From: Candidatus Latescibacterota bacterium | GTDB lineage: Bacteria > JAAXHH01 | Reading direction: 5' to 3' | Assembly (NCBI GenBank): GCA_022823465.1 | Contig: JAJEHX010000013.1 | Location: 1-64,000 of the forward strand | Length of the DNA stretch: 64,000 nucleotides | Shown: positions 8,447 through 16,530 of the stretch, piece by piece | Position numbering within the stretch: position 1 is the first letter of the stretch | How the letters are laid out: every line of letters starts with the position of its first letter | Position numbers and translations under genes: made by a program | Notes under the pieces: model-generated | Told to the model about the DNA's origin: nothing | Seen by the model: only the letters and a program-made list of their open reading frames with translations | The model's database searches: none

Positions 8447-10567
8447 TCAGTCGGCAATCCGGACCGCCTTCACCCGATTATTGAAATGATCGCTGACGAG
8501 CAGGACTTCCTCACCGTAGAAACACAGGCCATGGGGCTGATTCAACGGCGCATCCCGTGCCGCCCCGGGCCGGTCGCAATCGCCGTAGTCCCCGCTTCCG
8601 AGAACGGTTTCAAGGCGTCCGTTCGCTGCTATGCGCCGCACCCGGTTGTTGCCCGTGTCGGAAAAGTACACCCGCCCCCGCGCATCCAGGGCCAGGCCCC
8701 GGGGAACGGATATCGCGGCGCCCGACGCCTTGGCGCCGTCCGGGGAAAACCCCGCTTCGCCTGTCCCCGCTACGGTGGAAATGATCCCGGTATCGCCATC
8801 CACCCGCCGGATCACATGGCGTTGGTCGTCCGCGAAGTAGAGATGTCCGGAACCATCTACCCTGATGGCCGTCGGCGAACCGATCCGCGCGCGGTCCGCC
8901 GGTCCGCCGTCTCCCGAATAACCCTGCAGGCCTGTGCCTGCAACCGTGGTGATGATGCCGGTTCCGGCGTCGATTCTCCTGATGCGTCCGCAGCCGGCGT
9001 CGCCGATGTATATGTCGTCGCCGGGTCCGTGGGTCACCGCGAGGACGTGCATCAGGCACGCGCTCAGAGCCGGCCCGCCGTCGCCCTTGTCCCATTGAAA
9101 GGCCGCGCCGGCGAGATTGCGGATTACGCCATCCTTATCCACGCGCCGCACGTGACCGTGCCGCGTATCGGCGATGACGATTCTCCCCGCACGGTCCACG
9201 GAGACGTCGTGGGGATTCCCCAGGTGGGCGTCGACGACCGGTCCGCCGTCGCCGCCGTAGGCCCGCGCTCCTGAACCGGCGACCGTGCTGATCAAGCCGG
9301 TGTCGGGATCGATCGCCCGTATGCGCTGGTTCCACACGTCCGCGATATAGATCGTGCCGTCGGGGCCGATCGACAGGCCGCCGGGCCCGTTGAGGAATCC
9401 TGCGGCCGCGATTTCGCCGTCATGTACGCTCGTGCCGCCGAGTACGGTGGTGACGATCCCCGTGTCACCGTCGCAGCGCCGCAGCCGGCCGGAGCAGTCG
9501 CCCCAGAATACCGTCCCGTCCGGGTCGGCAAAGATCCCCGCTTCCACGGAATTGCACCGCGTGACGGCACCCGGCAGGTCTTCTTCGCCGAAGCCCGGTT
9601 CGCCGGTGCCCGCCAGCGTGCGGACGATGCCCGTCTCCCGCTCAACCTTCCGGACCCGGAAGCCGTACTTCTCGCCGACGTAGAGATTGTCGCGGGCGTC
9701 CAGGCAGATGGCGTCCGGCATGAGCGTGCTCGCCTCTACGGCCGGCCCGCCGTCGCCGTTGGATGCGCGCTGACCGTTACCCAGGACCGTGTCGATGATC
9801 CCCGACTGCATATCGATCTTCCGGACCCGGTCGTTGGAATTATCGCACACGTACAGGTCGCCCCGTGAATCGAAGGCCAGGTGCTCGGGATGATAGAACC
9901 CGGCGTCGCGGGCCGGTCCGCCGTCGCCATGGTATCCGCCCAGGCTCAGTCCCCGGCCCGAGTACGGCCGGCTTTCTCCCCGCTCGGAGTGATAGTGCCG
10001 GGCGTGATGGCCGAAGACCGTATCGATGGTGCCGGTCGCCGGGTCGATCCTCCGGATGTTGTTGGTCCACTCACTGGACAGGTAGACGACGCCCTCCCGG
10101 TCCACGGCCACGCCGCAGGTGCAGTCCAGTTCCGCGTCGAGCGCCGGTCCTCCGTCGCCGCCCCGGCCGACTCGGCCGTTGCCCGCGACGCGGGTGACTA
10201 CGCCGGTCTCGTAGTCGATGCGCCGGATGGTGAAGTTGCCCAGGTCGGAAAGATACAGATTGCCGTGCCCGTCCTGGTACAGATCGTGGGGATGGTGAAA
10301 CCGCGCTTCGGCGGCCGGTCCTCCGTCACCCGAGTCGCCCGCGATCCCGTCGCCGGCAAAGGCGTGCAGGATCCCATCGCGATCAATTCGCCATATGCGA
10401 TGCCACTGGTAGTCGATTACGATCAGGTCGCCGTCGGGTCGGCGGACCACGCCCATGGGCCAACCCGCGTCCGCCTCTTTTGCCGGAATGCCGGCGCGCT
10501 GGCCCACGCCGGCTATGACCAGGGTTTCTCCGGCGGGCAGGTGTGCTAGTCTTTCGGTAATACGCAT
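8447..10567 (-). CDS. NHL-repeat beta-propeller protein
   Basis: A 706-residue protein built almost wholly from about a dozen NHL-type repeats, each roughly 50-56 residues and centred on the spacing 'GDGGPA...A....P..L..D..G.LY..D....R-R.ID..TG.I.T..G.G'. The repeats fold as one or two beta-propellers. There is no signal peptide, transmembrane segment or catalytic domain that I can see, so it may be cytoplasmic or exported by another route. NHL proteins bind ligands or other macromolecules, and some are lyases or lactonases. It sits upstream of an enolase-superfamily gene on the same strand, so a role in the same carbohydrate pathway, such as lactone hydrolysis, is possible but not shown. The internal repeats could allow unit loss or gain. 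Confidence 0.85.
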   Translation of the reverse strand: MRITERLAHLPAGETLVIAGVGQRAGIPAKEADAGWPMGVVRRPDGDLIVIDYQWHRIWRIDRDGILHAFAGDGIAGDSGDGGPAAEARFHHPHDLYQDGHGNLYLSDLGNFTIRRIDYETGVVTRVAGNGRVGRGGDGGPALDAELDCTCGVAVDREGVVYLSSEWTNNIRRIDPATGTIDTVFGHHARHYHSERGESRPYSGRGLSLGGYHGDGGPARDAGFYHPEHLAFDSRGDLYVCDNSNDRVRKIDMQSGIIDTVLGNGQRASNGDGGPAVEASTLMPDAICLDARDNLYVGEKYGFRVRKVERETGIVRTLAGTGEPGFGEEDLPGAVTRCNSVEAGIFADPDGTVFWGDCSGRLRRCDGDTGIVTTVLGGTSVHDGEIAAAGFLNGPGGLSIGPDGTIYIADVWNQRIRAIDPDTGLISTVAGSGARAYGGDGGPVVDAHLGNPHDVSVDRAGRIVIADTRHGHVRRVDKDGVIRNLAGAAFQWDKGDGGPALSACLMHVLAVTHGPGDDIYIGDAGCGRIRRIDAGTGIITTVAGTGLQGYSGDGGPADRARIGSPTAIRVDGSGHLYFADDQRHVIRRVDGDTGIISTVAGTGEAGFSPDGAKASGAAISVPRGLALDARGRVYFSDTGNNRVRRIAANGRLETVLGSGDYGDCDRPGAARDAPLNQPHGLCFYGEEVLLVSDHFNNRVKAVRIAD

Positions 10568-10837
10568 GCGGGAACGGAGTACTCCGGCACTTGCTCTGCG
10601 TACCTGGACGGCGGATGACCGAGATCCGCTCCTCAGGTATTTTCGCTACGGCAAAAGACGTGTAAGACGACGGCGCCGGCAGGCGGCCGCCGAGTCATGA
10701 TGGTACAGATTCCACCCATGCATGGCAACCGTTAAATGCAAATTGACACCGGCTCCGTGACCGGTTAACATACCTCGCCGCACGACCGCGCCAGTAGCGC
10801 TTCAGTATTGTCCCGATCCGATGGAGAAGCCCTGCTC

Positions 10838-12055
10838 ATGAACTACGATTTTGACCAGATCATCAGTCGCAACGGCACCAATTCGTACAAGTGGGACTAC
10901 GTGAAACGGGACGGAGGCATCGTACCGTGGGACGAGACCGACGTCAGGCGGCACGCGAAACCCGTGCTTCCGCTCTGGGTCGCGGACATGGATTTCCCGT
11001 GCCCTCAGCCCGTGGTGGACGCGGTGACCGAAATCGCCCGCATGGGCGTATACGGATACGCCTTCCCGCCGTCTTCCTACTACGATTCCGTGGTGCGATG
11101 GATGAAGCGGCGCCATGGCTGGATCGTCGATCCCGATACCATTTGCTTCACCCCGGGCATCGTTCCCGCCCTGCACTTTCTGGTTTCCGCCTACACGAAA
11201 CCGGGCGACAAGGTGCTGGTGCAACCGCCGGTATATTACCCCTTCTTCAACGCTATCGAGAACCTGCAGACCCGGCCTGCATTGAATCCGCTGCGCTACG
11301 AAGACGGCCGGTACTACATGGATTTCGACGACCTGGAAGCCAAATGCGCCGATCCCGAGGTGAAACTGGCCATCCTCTGCAGCCCGCACAACCCGGTTGG
11401 CCGGGTATGGTCCGCGGAAGAACTGCGGCGGTTCGGCCGGATCTGCATGGACAACGACGTGCTGGTCGTCTCCGACGAGATCCACTGCGACCTCATACTC
11501 GGGAACCATGCCTTCACGCCATACGCCACACTTGGACCGGAATACCAGGAACGGTCGATCATCTGCACCTCCCCCAGCAAGACCTTCAACCTCGCCGCCC
11601 TGCAGGCCTCGAACATGATGATCCCCGACCCCGGCATGCGGGACGCCTTTCAGCAGACTGTCCGCAGCGCAGGCATATTCACCCTGAACCCCTTCGGCAT
11701 CGCGGCGGTGGAAGCCGCCTATGACCACGGCGAGGAGTGGCTGGAGCAACTGCTGGATTATCTGGAAGGGAATTTCCGGTTTCTCGAATCCTTCTTCCGG
11801 GACCACCTGCCCGGCATCCCGGTTATCGAAACCGAGGGCACCTATCTCGTCTGGGTGGACTTCACGAGCCTGGGACTGGACAAGGACGCCCTCCAGCGCC
11901 TTATGATGGAGGAGGCGCGCGTGTTTCTTGACGAGGGGTATATCTTCGGCCCCGAGGGCGAGGGCTTCGAACGGATCAACATCGCCTGTCCCCGGTCGAT
12001 CCTTGCCGAGGCGCTGAAGCGGATCGAGGCGGCGGTGAAGGGATTAAACACATAA
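10838..12055 (+). CDS. PatB/MalY-type pyridoxal-phosphate C-S lyase or aminotransferase
   Basis: A 405-residue fold-type I PLP enzyme. The N-terminus NYDFDQIISRNGTNSYKWD and LPLWVADMDFPCPQPVVDA are typical of the PatB/MalY subfamily (cystathionine beta-lyase-like), with YGYAFPP, CSPHNPVGRVW, VSDEIHCDL and the PLP lysine in TSPSKTFNLAALQ (about residue 248). These enzymes cleave C-S bonds in cystathionine or cysteine conjugates, or transaminate. The start at 10838 follows a GGAG site; an in-frame start at 10808 has none. The gene lies 253 bases upstream of the RiPP halogenase on the same strand. It may be unrelated housekeeping, but a sulfur-handling enzyme next to a Cys-rich peptide cluster deserves note. 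Confidence 0.88.
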   Translation: MNYDFDQIISRNGTNSYKWDYVKRDGGIVPWDETDVRRHAKPVLPLWVADMDFPCPQPVVDAVTEIARMGVYGYAFPPSSYYDSVVRWMKRRHGWIVDPDTICFTPGIVPALHFLVSAYTKPGDKVLVQPPVYYPFFNAIENLQTRPALNPLRYEDGRYYMDFDDLEAKCADPEVKLAILCSPHNPVGRVWSAEELRRFGRICMDNDVLVVSDEIHCDLILGNHAFTPYATLGPEYQERSIICTSPSKTFNLAALQASNMMIPDPGMRDAFQQTVRSAGIFTLNPFGIAAVEAAYDHGEEWLEQLLDYLEGNFRFLESFFRDHLPGIPVIETEGTYLVWVDFTSLGLDKDALQRLMMEEARVFLDEGYIFGPEGEGFERINIACPRSILAEALKRIEAAVKGLNT

Positions 12056-12189
12056 ACCCCGCTGGTTAGCATCCCACTGGCCGCCCGTTCGACCAACAGA
12101 CGAAAACCGCTTAATTGTCGAGTCAGATCCTCATTGCGCTCCTGTAGGCCTCTTCCTTTAAGCCCGCGACCCATTTGACGGAACAACTA

Positions 12190-12226
12190 TTGTCATTCAA
12201 AGGGCATTTTGTATCTTCGAAGATAC
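12190..12226 (+). promoter_or_regulatory. Candidate promoter with overlapping 16-bp palindromic operator
   Basis: TTGTCA (12190-12195) and TATCTT (12212-12217) form a 16-base-spaced sigma70-like pair. A perfect 16-base palindrome, GTATCTTCGAAGATAC (12211-12226), covers the -10 element. This is the layout of a repressor operator, 82 bases before the halogenase start. No regulator gene is visible in the cluster, so the binding protein is unknown. Confidence 0.5.
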
Positions 12227-12307
12227 TCGATGAATAGTTTAAATGTCCGAAACTACTGATCGATCCGTGTCCCCATCAGCGGGCTGATACCTGCGTTAGG
12301 ATGTAAG

Positions 12308-13594
12308 ATGATACGGCCGGGCGCTGAATCTTTGCGGAAAATCGCGGTCATCGGCCAGGGAACCGCAGGCTCCCTGGCGGCCGCCAGCGTAACGGGTCTT
12401 CACCTCGGCGACGGCCATGAGCTGCACCACATATATGATTCGCGCATACCGGTCATCGGCGTGGGTGAGGGCAGTTGGCCGAGCCTGGTTCAGGAACTGC
12501 GGAAGCTGACGAGCCTGCCCCATGAAACGGTCCAACAGCGCTTGAAGGGAACGCGCAAGTACGGCGTTATCTTCGAGGGGTGGGGCCGGCGCGATCGAGA
12601 TTTCACCCACTACTTCACGCCGCAACAGGTGGGCTACGCCTACCACCTGTCCGCCGACCTGATGGCGGACTTGCTGCGCGAAGGCACGTGCGCGCGCCAC
12701 ATCGACGCGAAAGTGCTCGACATCACCCGGGTGGAAGGCGGCGCGCGAGTGGAATTCGAGGACCGCGCGCCGGATCGCTACGACCTGGTCTTCGATGCGC
12801 GCGGATTTCCGAAGGAACTTCACCCCGACCGGCACATCGACATTGCTTTCATTCCGACCAATACGGCCGTGATCCGACGTGGTCCGGCAATTATCGAAGC
12901 AGAGCGGGATGGTCTGGTACTCCAACACACCTACACCCGGGCGGTTGCGCGTCCGCACGGGTGGATATTCGTCATTCCGCTGACGGTACACACCTCCTAC
13001 GGGTACATCTTCAACCGCGATGTATCCAGCCTGGCAGAAGTCGAATCGGATTTTGACGCCTTTCTTGAGACCGATGGCGTGTCGGAGTTCGAACAACGCG
13101 CCGTCATTCCGTTTCCCAATTTCGTCCATCGTCAGATTTATGACGGCGCGGTGGCTCGTATCGGTAACGCGGCGGCCTTCATGGAACCCCTCGAGGCCAC
13201 GGCGATCGTATCCGCCCAACTGCAAATCGGTATGGTGCTCCAGACGCGCCTCAACCGGCCACCAGAACATCTCGAGCGCGACACGCCGGTGGTCAATCGA
13301 TTTCTAATCAACAACATGCTCTGCTACGGCCTGTTTGTCGGCTGGCACTATTCCTGTGGCTCGAAGTACGACAGCGATTTCTGGCGTTACGCGTGTGAAC
13401 ATGCCTGGCCGCGCCACCGCAAGGCAACGGACCCCGGTTCGGTGGATTGCGCGGCGCTCAGCAAATTCGACGAAATGATCGAACTGTTGAACCGGCCGGT
13501 CATCGACAAGACGGACTGGGACCGGATGTGCGCGGTGCCGCTCACCAGTTACGCCCAGATGTCCCAGGGGCTGGGCTGCCAGGCCCTTCAATGA
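12308..13594 (+). CDS. Flavin-dependent tryptophan halogenase family protein
   Basis: A 428-residue FAD enzyme. The dinucleotide motif is GQGTAGSLAA (residues 17-26), followed by the halogenase-type GVGEGSWPS near residue 52, the WxWxIP-like GWIFVIPL near 218-225 and EPLEATAIVSAQLQ at 293-306. Lys84, eight residues before Trp in RKYGVIFEGW, aligns with the hypohalous-acid-handling Lys79 of PrnA, and Glu296 with the PrnA catalytic Glu; the following Ser of PrnA is Ala here. The family chlorinates or brominates tryptophan with FADH2; MibH shows that members can act on peptide Trp. Here the likely target is the C-terminal Trp of the precursor encoded at 27112-27363. At 428 residues it is shorter than PrnA (about 540), missing part of the C-terminal region, so substrate contact may differ. 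Confidence 0.82.
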   Translation: MIRPGAESLRKIAVIGQGTAGSLAAASVTGLHLGDGHELHHIYDSRIPVIGVGEGSWPSLVQELRKLTSLPHETVQQRLKGTRKYGVIFEGWGRRDRDFTHYFTPQQVGYAYHLSADLMADLLREGTCARHIDAKVLDITRVEGGARVEFEDRAPDRYDLVFDARGFPKELHPDRHIDIAFIPTNTAVIRRGPAIIEAERDGLVLQHTYTRAVARPHGWIFVIPLTVHTSYGYIFNRDVSSLAEVESDFDAFLETDGVSEFEQRAVIPFPNFVHRQIYDGAVARIGNAAAFMEPLEATAIVSAQLQIGMVLQTRLNRPPEHLERDTPVVNRFLINNMLCYGLFVGWHYSCGSKYDSDFWRYACEHAWPRHRKATDPGSVDCAALSKFDEMIELLNRPVIDKTDWDRMCAVPLTSYAQMSQGLGCQALQ

Positions 13595-13653
13595 TAAACC
13601 TCATTATGTGCGAAGAATGCAATTCTGTTCGGTGAAACTGTAATTCTCCGGCT

Positions 13654-13679
13654 CCAGATCGTGACAATTCTTGATCTGG
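13654..13679 (+). promoter_or_regulatory. Inverted repeat before the transport/biosynthesis operon
   Basis: CCAGATC (13654-13660) and GATCTGG (13673-13679) form a perfect 7-bp dyad with a 12-base centre, between the halogenase stop and the next gene. No T-run follows, so an operator or a weak attenuator is more likely than a terminator. AT-rich sequence with TATA-like stretches (13686-13702) follows and may hold a second promoter. Confidence 0.35.
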
Positions 13680-13763
13680 TTCGTGTATAACTTCATATTA
13701 TATACCTAAATAACCCAGGTCTTCTACCTTGCGCGCGTACCATCGAGGAGGCAACGCCAAGTC

Positions 13764-14315
13764 GTGTTCAACAATCCATTAAACTCATTTCATGAAATCG
13801 TCGCCGAAGCAAAGGAAGAACGTGAACAGTTCGACCGGCTGCTAACGATTTCCACGCCGCGGGAGCGTCTGCTCGTCGGCGTTATTGCCGTGGTTCTGTG
13901 TATTCTCCTGGGATGGCTTTTCTTTGGCAACGTGGCTCACAGTCTTGTGGTAGACGGCGTTCTGGCCGAGCAGGGTGAGAACTTGACCGAGGGCAGCCGG
14001 ACCGTCCGGGCCTTCATATGGGTCGAGACCGATATCGCTTCACATATCGAGGACGGGATGCCGGTGATGATTGAAACGGATTTGACAGATGGCGAAAAAG
14101 GCGCACATGGCGGAACGGTCGCGGCAATATCCGATGTGCCCTTTTCCGGTGGACTGGGGGCTTCCGAACCCGAAGCGCCGGTATTTGTGCACCGTGTCGA
14201 TATCGTCCTGGATGAAAGTCTCGATCTGAACACTCTAGCAGACCGGAAATGCCGGTTTGTCATCGAAATTGGCAGGCAAACTCCGATTTCGCTGTTTCTG
14301 ATGAGGCGACCCTAG
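13764..14315 (+). CDS. Shortened HlyD-like NHLM secretion protein
   Basis: A 183-residue protein preceding two NHLM ABC transporters, in the position normally held by the NHLM HlyD-family adaptor. Residues 1-45 are cytoplasmic and charged (LLTISTPRERLL resembles the conserved 'TSPR.WL' entry of NHLM HlyD proteins). One membrane helix follows (VGVIAVVLCILLGWLFFG, about 38-55), then a small beta-rich domain. Regular HlyD proteins are 300-450 residues with a long coiled-coil hairpin and two half-lipoyl motifs; here the hairpin is missing and the chain goes from LVVDGVL straight to the beta-barrel-like part. The GTG start at 13764 has GGAGG upstream. Its role is probably to assist export of the processed peptide. 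Confidence 0.7.
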   Translation: MFNNPLNSFHEIVAEAKEEREQFDRLLTISTPRERLLVGVIAVVLCILLGWLFFGNVAHSLVVDGVLAEQGENLTEGSRTVRAFIWVETDIASHIEDGMPVMIETDLTDGEKGAHGGTVAAISDVPFSGGLGASEPEAPVFVHRVDIVLDESLDLNTLADRKCRFVIEIGRQTPISLFLMRRP

Positions 14316-14316
14316 G

Positions 14317-16530
14317 ATGCCGACGCGCGCTTCCAAAAAGGCGGGGAACAAGACCGCTACGGATAAACCGGACCAGAGGGTATCCACGCCGGTCCTGTTG
14401 CAGATGCACGCTTCGGAGTGTGGCGCCGCCTGTCTGGGCATCGTGCTGGGTTACTTCGGGAGATGGGTACCGCTTACCGAATTGCGCGAGAAGTGCGAAG
14501 TGAGCCGGGACGGCAGCAGCGCAGCGAGTATATTGCGCGCCTCCCGGTACTATGGTCTCGAATGCAACGGGCTCAGCGTACGCGCTGATCAACTGGAAAT
14601 GCTGCCTTTGCCCTTGATTCTGTTCTGGCAATTCAGTCATTTCCTCGTCCTCGAAGGATACGATGGTCGGAATTACTATCTGAACGACCCTTCCACGGGG
14701 CGGCGCAGAGTTTCCGCCGAAGAGTTCGAAAAGGACTTCAGCGGCATCGCGCTCCGCTTCAAGCGCGGCGACGATTTTACGCCCGGGGGCGAGCAACCCG
14801 ACCTGTTCAGGCAACTGGGCGCCTTGCTCGCCGGATCCTGGAAGTTGCTCACCGGGGTGATTGCCTGCGGACTCATGCTGACCCTGCTGACCCTGGTGAT
14901 TCCCGCATCGCTCAGTGTCTTTATCGACGATGTCATGGCAAAACACGGATCCTGGGCCGGACTGGTGACCGCCCTGCTTGTTGGCGGGGTCCTGGTATAC
15001 GTTCTTTCCCTGCTCAAACACCGGTTTCTCAAGCGGCTCGCGGTCCGGGTGTCGGTGATTGGTTTTAGTCGCGGGATGTCACGGCTGCTGCGGCTGCCGG
15101 TGGAGTTTTTCGAACACAGGCTGACCGGCGATCTGACCGATCGTATCTCGTCCACGGACAGAATCGCCAGGAAACTGGCGGACCAGTTTCTGGTACTCAT
15201 TGTCTACATGGCCATGAGCGTGGTGTTATTCGTTGCCATGCTGGCCTACGATGTCCTGCTCGCGCTGGTTGTGGTTTTGCTGGCGTTGTTGCACGCCACG
15301 CTGGCCCGCTTTTTCGACGTCCTTCGGGCCGTTCGAAGTCAGACGATGCGACGCGAGCAGGGACTGCTGATCGGCCTCGGCATGCAGATGTTGAATCATG
15401 CGGACAATCTGCGTATGACGGGAGCGGACGATCGTTTTTTCTCGCGCTGGAGCGGTCAACAGGCCCGTGAGCTGCGTGCGCGCCAACGTTATTCCGAACT
15501 GGGCGCCGTCAACACCTCGCTCCCGGGGCTGGTTGACGCGTTGCGCAGTGCGGCGATTCTCGCCATCGGCGGCAGTATGGTCATGAATGGCGCAATGACG
15601 CTGGGCATGCTGGTCGGGTTCTACATCCTGGCGGAGATGTTTCTGGCGCCCATCGAGCGCTTCCTGGAGTTTGCCGAAACCCGCCAGGCGCTCGAAACCG
15701 ACCTGCAGCGTCTCGAGGACATCTCCCGAACCGATGAAGATCCCGTTTTCAGCCGAAGAAGTCCGGAATCGGAGTCGATACCCACGTTCAACGGCCGACT
15801 CCAGCTCGCAGGCCAGCTCGAACTGCGAAACGTCACCTTCGGTTACAACAGGAGCAGGCCCCCTTTGATAAAGGACTTCAACCTCGTGATCAAGCCGGGG
15901 CAGCGCGTTGCCGTTGTCGGTCCCGGCGGTTCCGGCAAGTCGACCCTGGCGCGGCTGGTTTCGGGTGTCTATCAACCCTGGTCGGGCGAAATCCTGTTCG
16001 ATGGCGGACACCTGCGGGATCAAATCCCGGAAGAAGTGCTGCGGCAGTCCATATCCATGGTGGATCAGGACATCGTGCTCTTTTCGGCGTCCCTGCGCGA
16101 CAATATTACACTTTGGAACCCGGCCATTCCTGATGATGTCCTTTTCGCAGCGACGCGGGACGCACAGATACACGACGAAATCCTGGTCAGGCCGCAGGGA
16201 TATGCGACCGTCGTCGAAAAAGGCGGGGCGAATTTCAGTGGCGGACAGCGGCAAAGGCTGGAAATCGCCCGTGCGCTGGTGGGCAACCCGACGGTGCTCA
16301 TTCTGGACGAGGCCACCAGCGCGCTAGATGCCGCGACAGAGGAAGATGTCGACGATGCCCTGCGGCGTCGCGGGGTCACCTGCCTGATCGTGGCCCACCG
16401 TCTGAGCACCGTGCGGGACTGCGATGAAATCATCGTACTCGACAAAGGCGTCACCGTGCAGCGCGGCACGCACGATCAGTTGATCGCGGATCGGGATGGC
16501 GCCTATTTCAAACTGGTCAAATCGAACTGA
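14317..16530 (+). CDS. NHLM-type ABC transporter with C39 leader peptidase
   Basis: A 737-residue peptidase-containing ABC transporter. Residues 20-150 are a C39 peptidase: Cys35 in ASECGAACLG, His108 in FSHFLVLEGY and Asp124 in LNDPSTG make the catalytic set. A six-helix membrane domain follows (about 165-450), then the ATPase with Walker A GPGGSGKST (535-543), signature NFSGGQRQRLEI and Walker B VLILDEATSALD. Such proteins cut precursor peptides after a double-Gly-type site and export the product. The precursor in this cluster has Ala-Gly in that position. The gene starts two bases after the HlyD-like stop and overlaps the next gene by one base (TGATG), so all three are coupled. Confidence 0.92.
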   Translation: MPTRASKKAGNKTATDKPDQRVSTPVLLQMHASECGAACLGIVLGYFGRWVPLTELREKCEVSRDGSSAASILRASRYYGLECNGLSVRADQLEMLPLPLILFWQFSHFLVLEGYDGRNYYLNDPSTGRRRVSAEEFEKDFSGIALRFKRGDDFTPGGEQPDLFRQLGALLAGSWKLLTGVIACGLMLTLLTLVIPASLSVFIDDVMAKHGSWAGLVTALLVGGVLVYVLSLLKHRFLKRLAVRVSVIGFSRGMSRLLRLPVEFFEHRLTGDLTDRISSTDRIARKLADQFLVLIVYMAMSVVLFVAMLAYDVLLALVVVLLALLHATLARFFDVLRAVRSQTMRREQGLLIGLGMQMLNHADNLRMTGADDRFFSRWSGQQARELRARQRYSELGAVNTSLPGLVDALRSAAILAIGGSMVMNGAMTLGMLVGFYILAEMFLAPIERFLEFAETRQALETDLQRLEDISRTDEDPVFSRRSPESESIPTFNGRLQLAGQLELRNVTFGYNRSRPPLIKDFNLVIKPGQRVAVVGPGGSGKSTLARLVSGVYQPWSGEILFDGGHLRDQIPEEVLRQSISMVDQDIVLFSASLRDNITLWNPAIPDDVLFAATRDAQIHDEILVRPQGYATVVEKGGANFSGGQRQRLEIARALVGNPTVLILDEATSALDAATEEDVDDALRRRGVTCLIVAHRLSTVRDCDEIIVLDKGVTVQRGTHDQLIADRDGAYFKLVKSN

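Noticed and set aside
8447-10567. CRISPR-like or satellite repeat suspected from the regularly spaced GC-rich motifs
   Set aside because: The periodicity comes from NHL protein repeats of about 150-170 bases in an open frame, not from identical DNA repeats with spacers.
10838-12055. PatB/MalY-type enzyme as a sure member of the RiPP cluster
   Set aside because: It is 253 bases upstream, before the cluster's own promoter and operator, and is a common housekeeping enzyme; linkage is possible but not supported.
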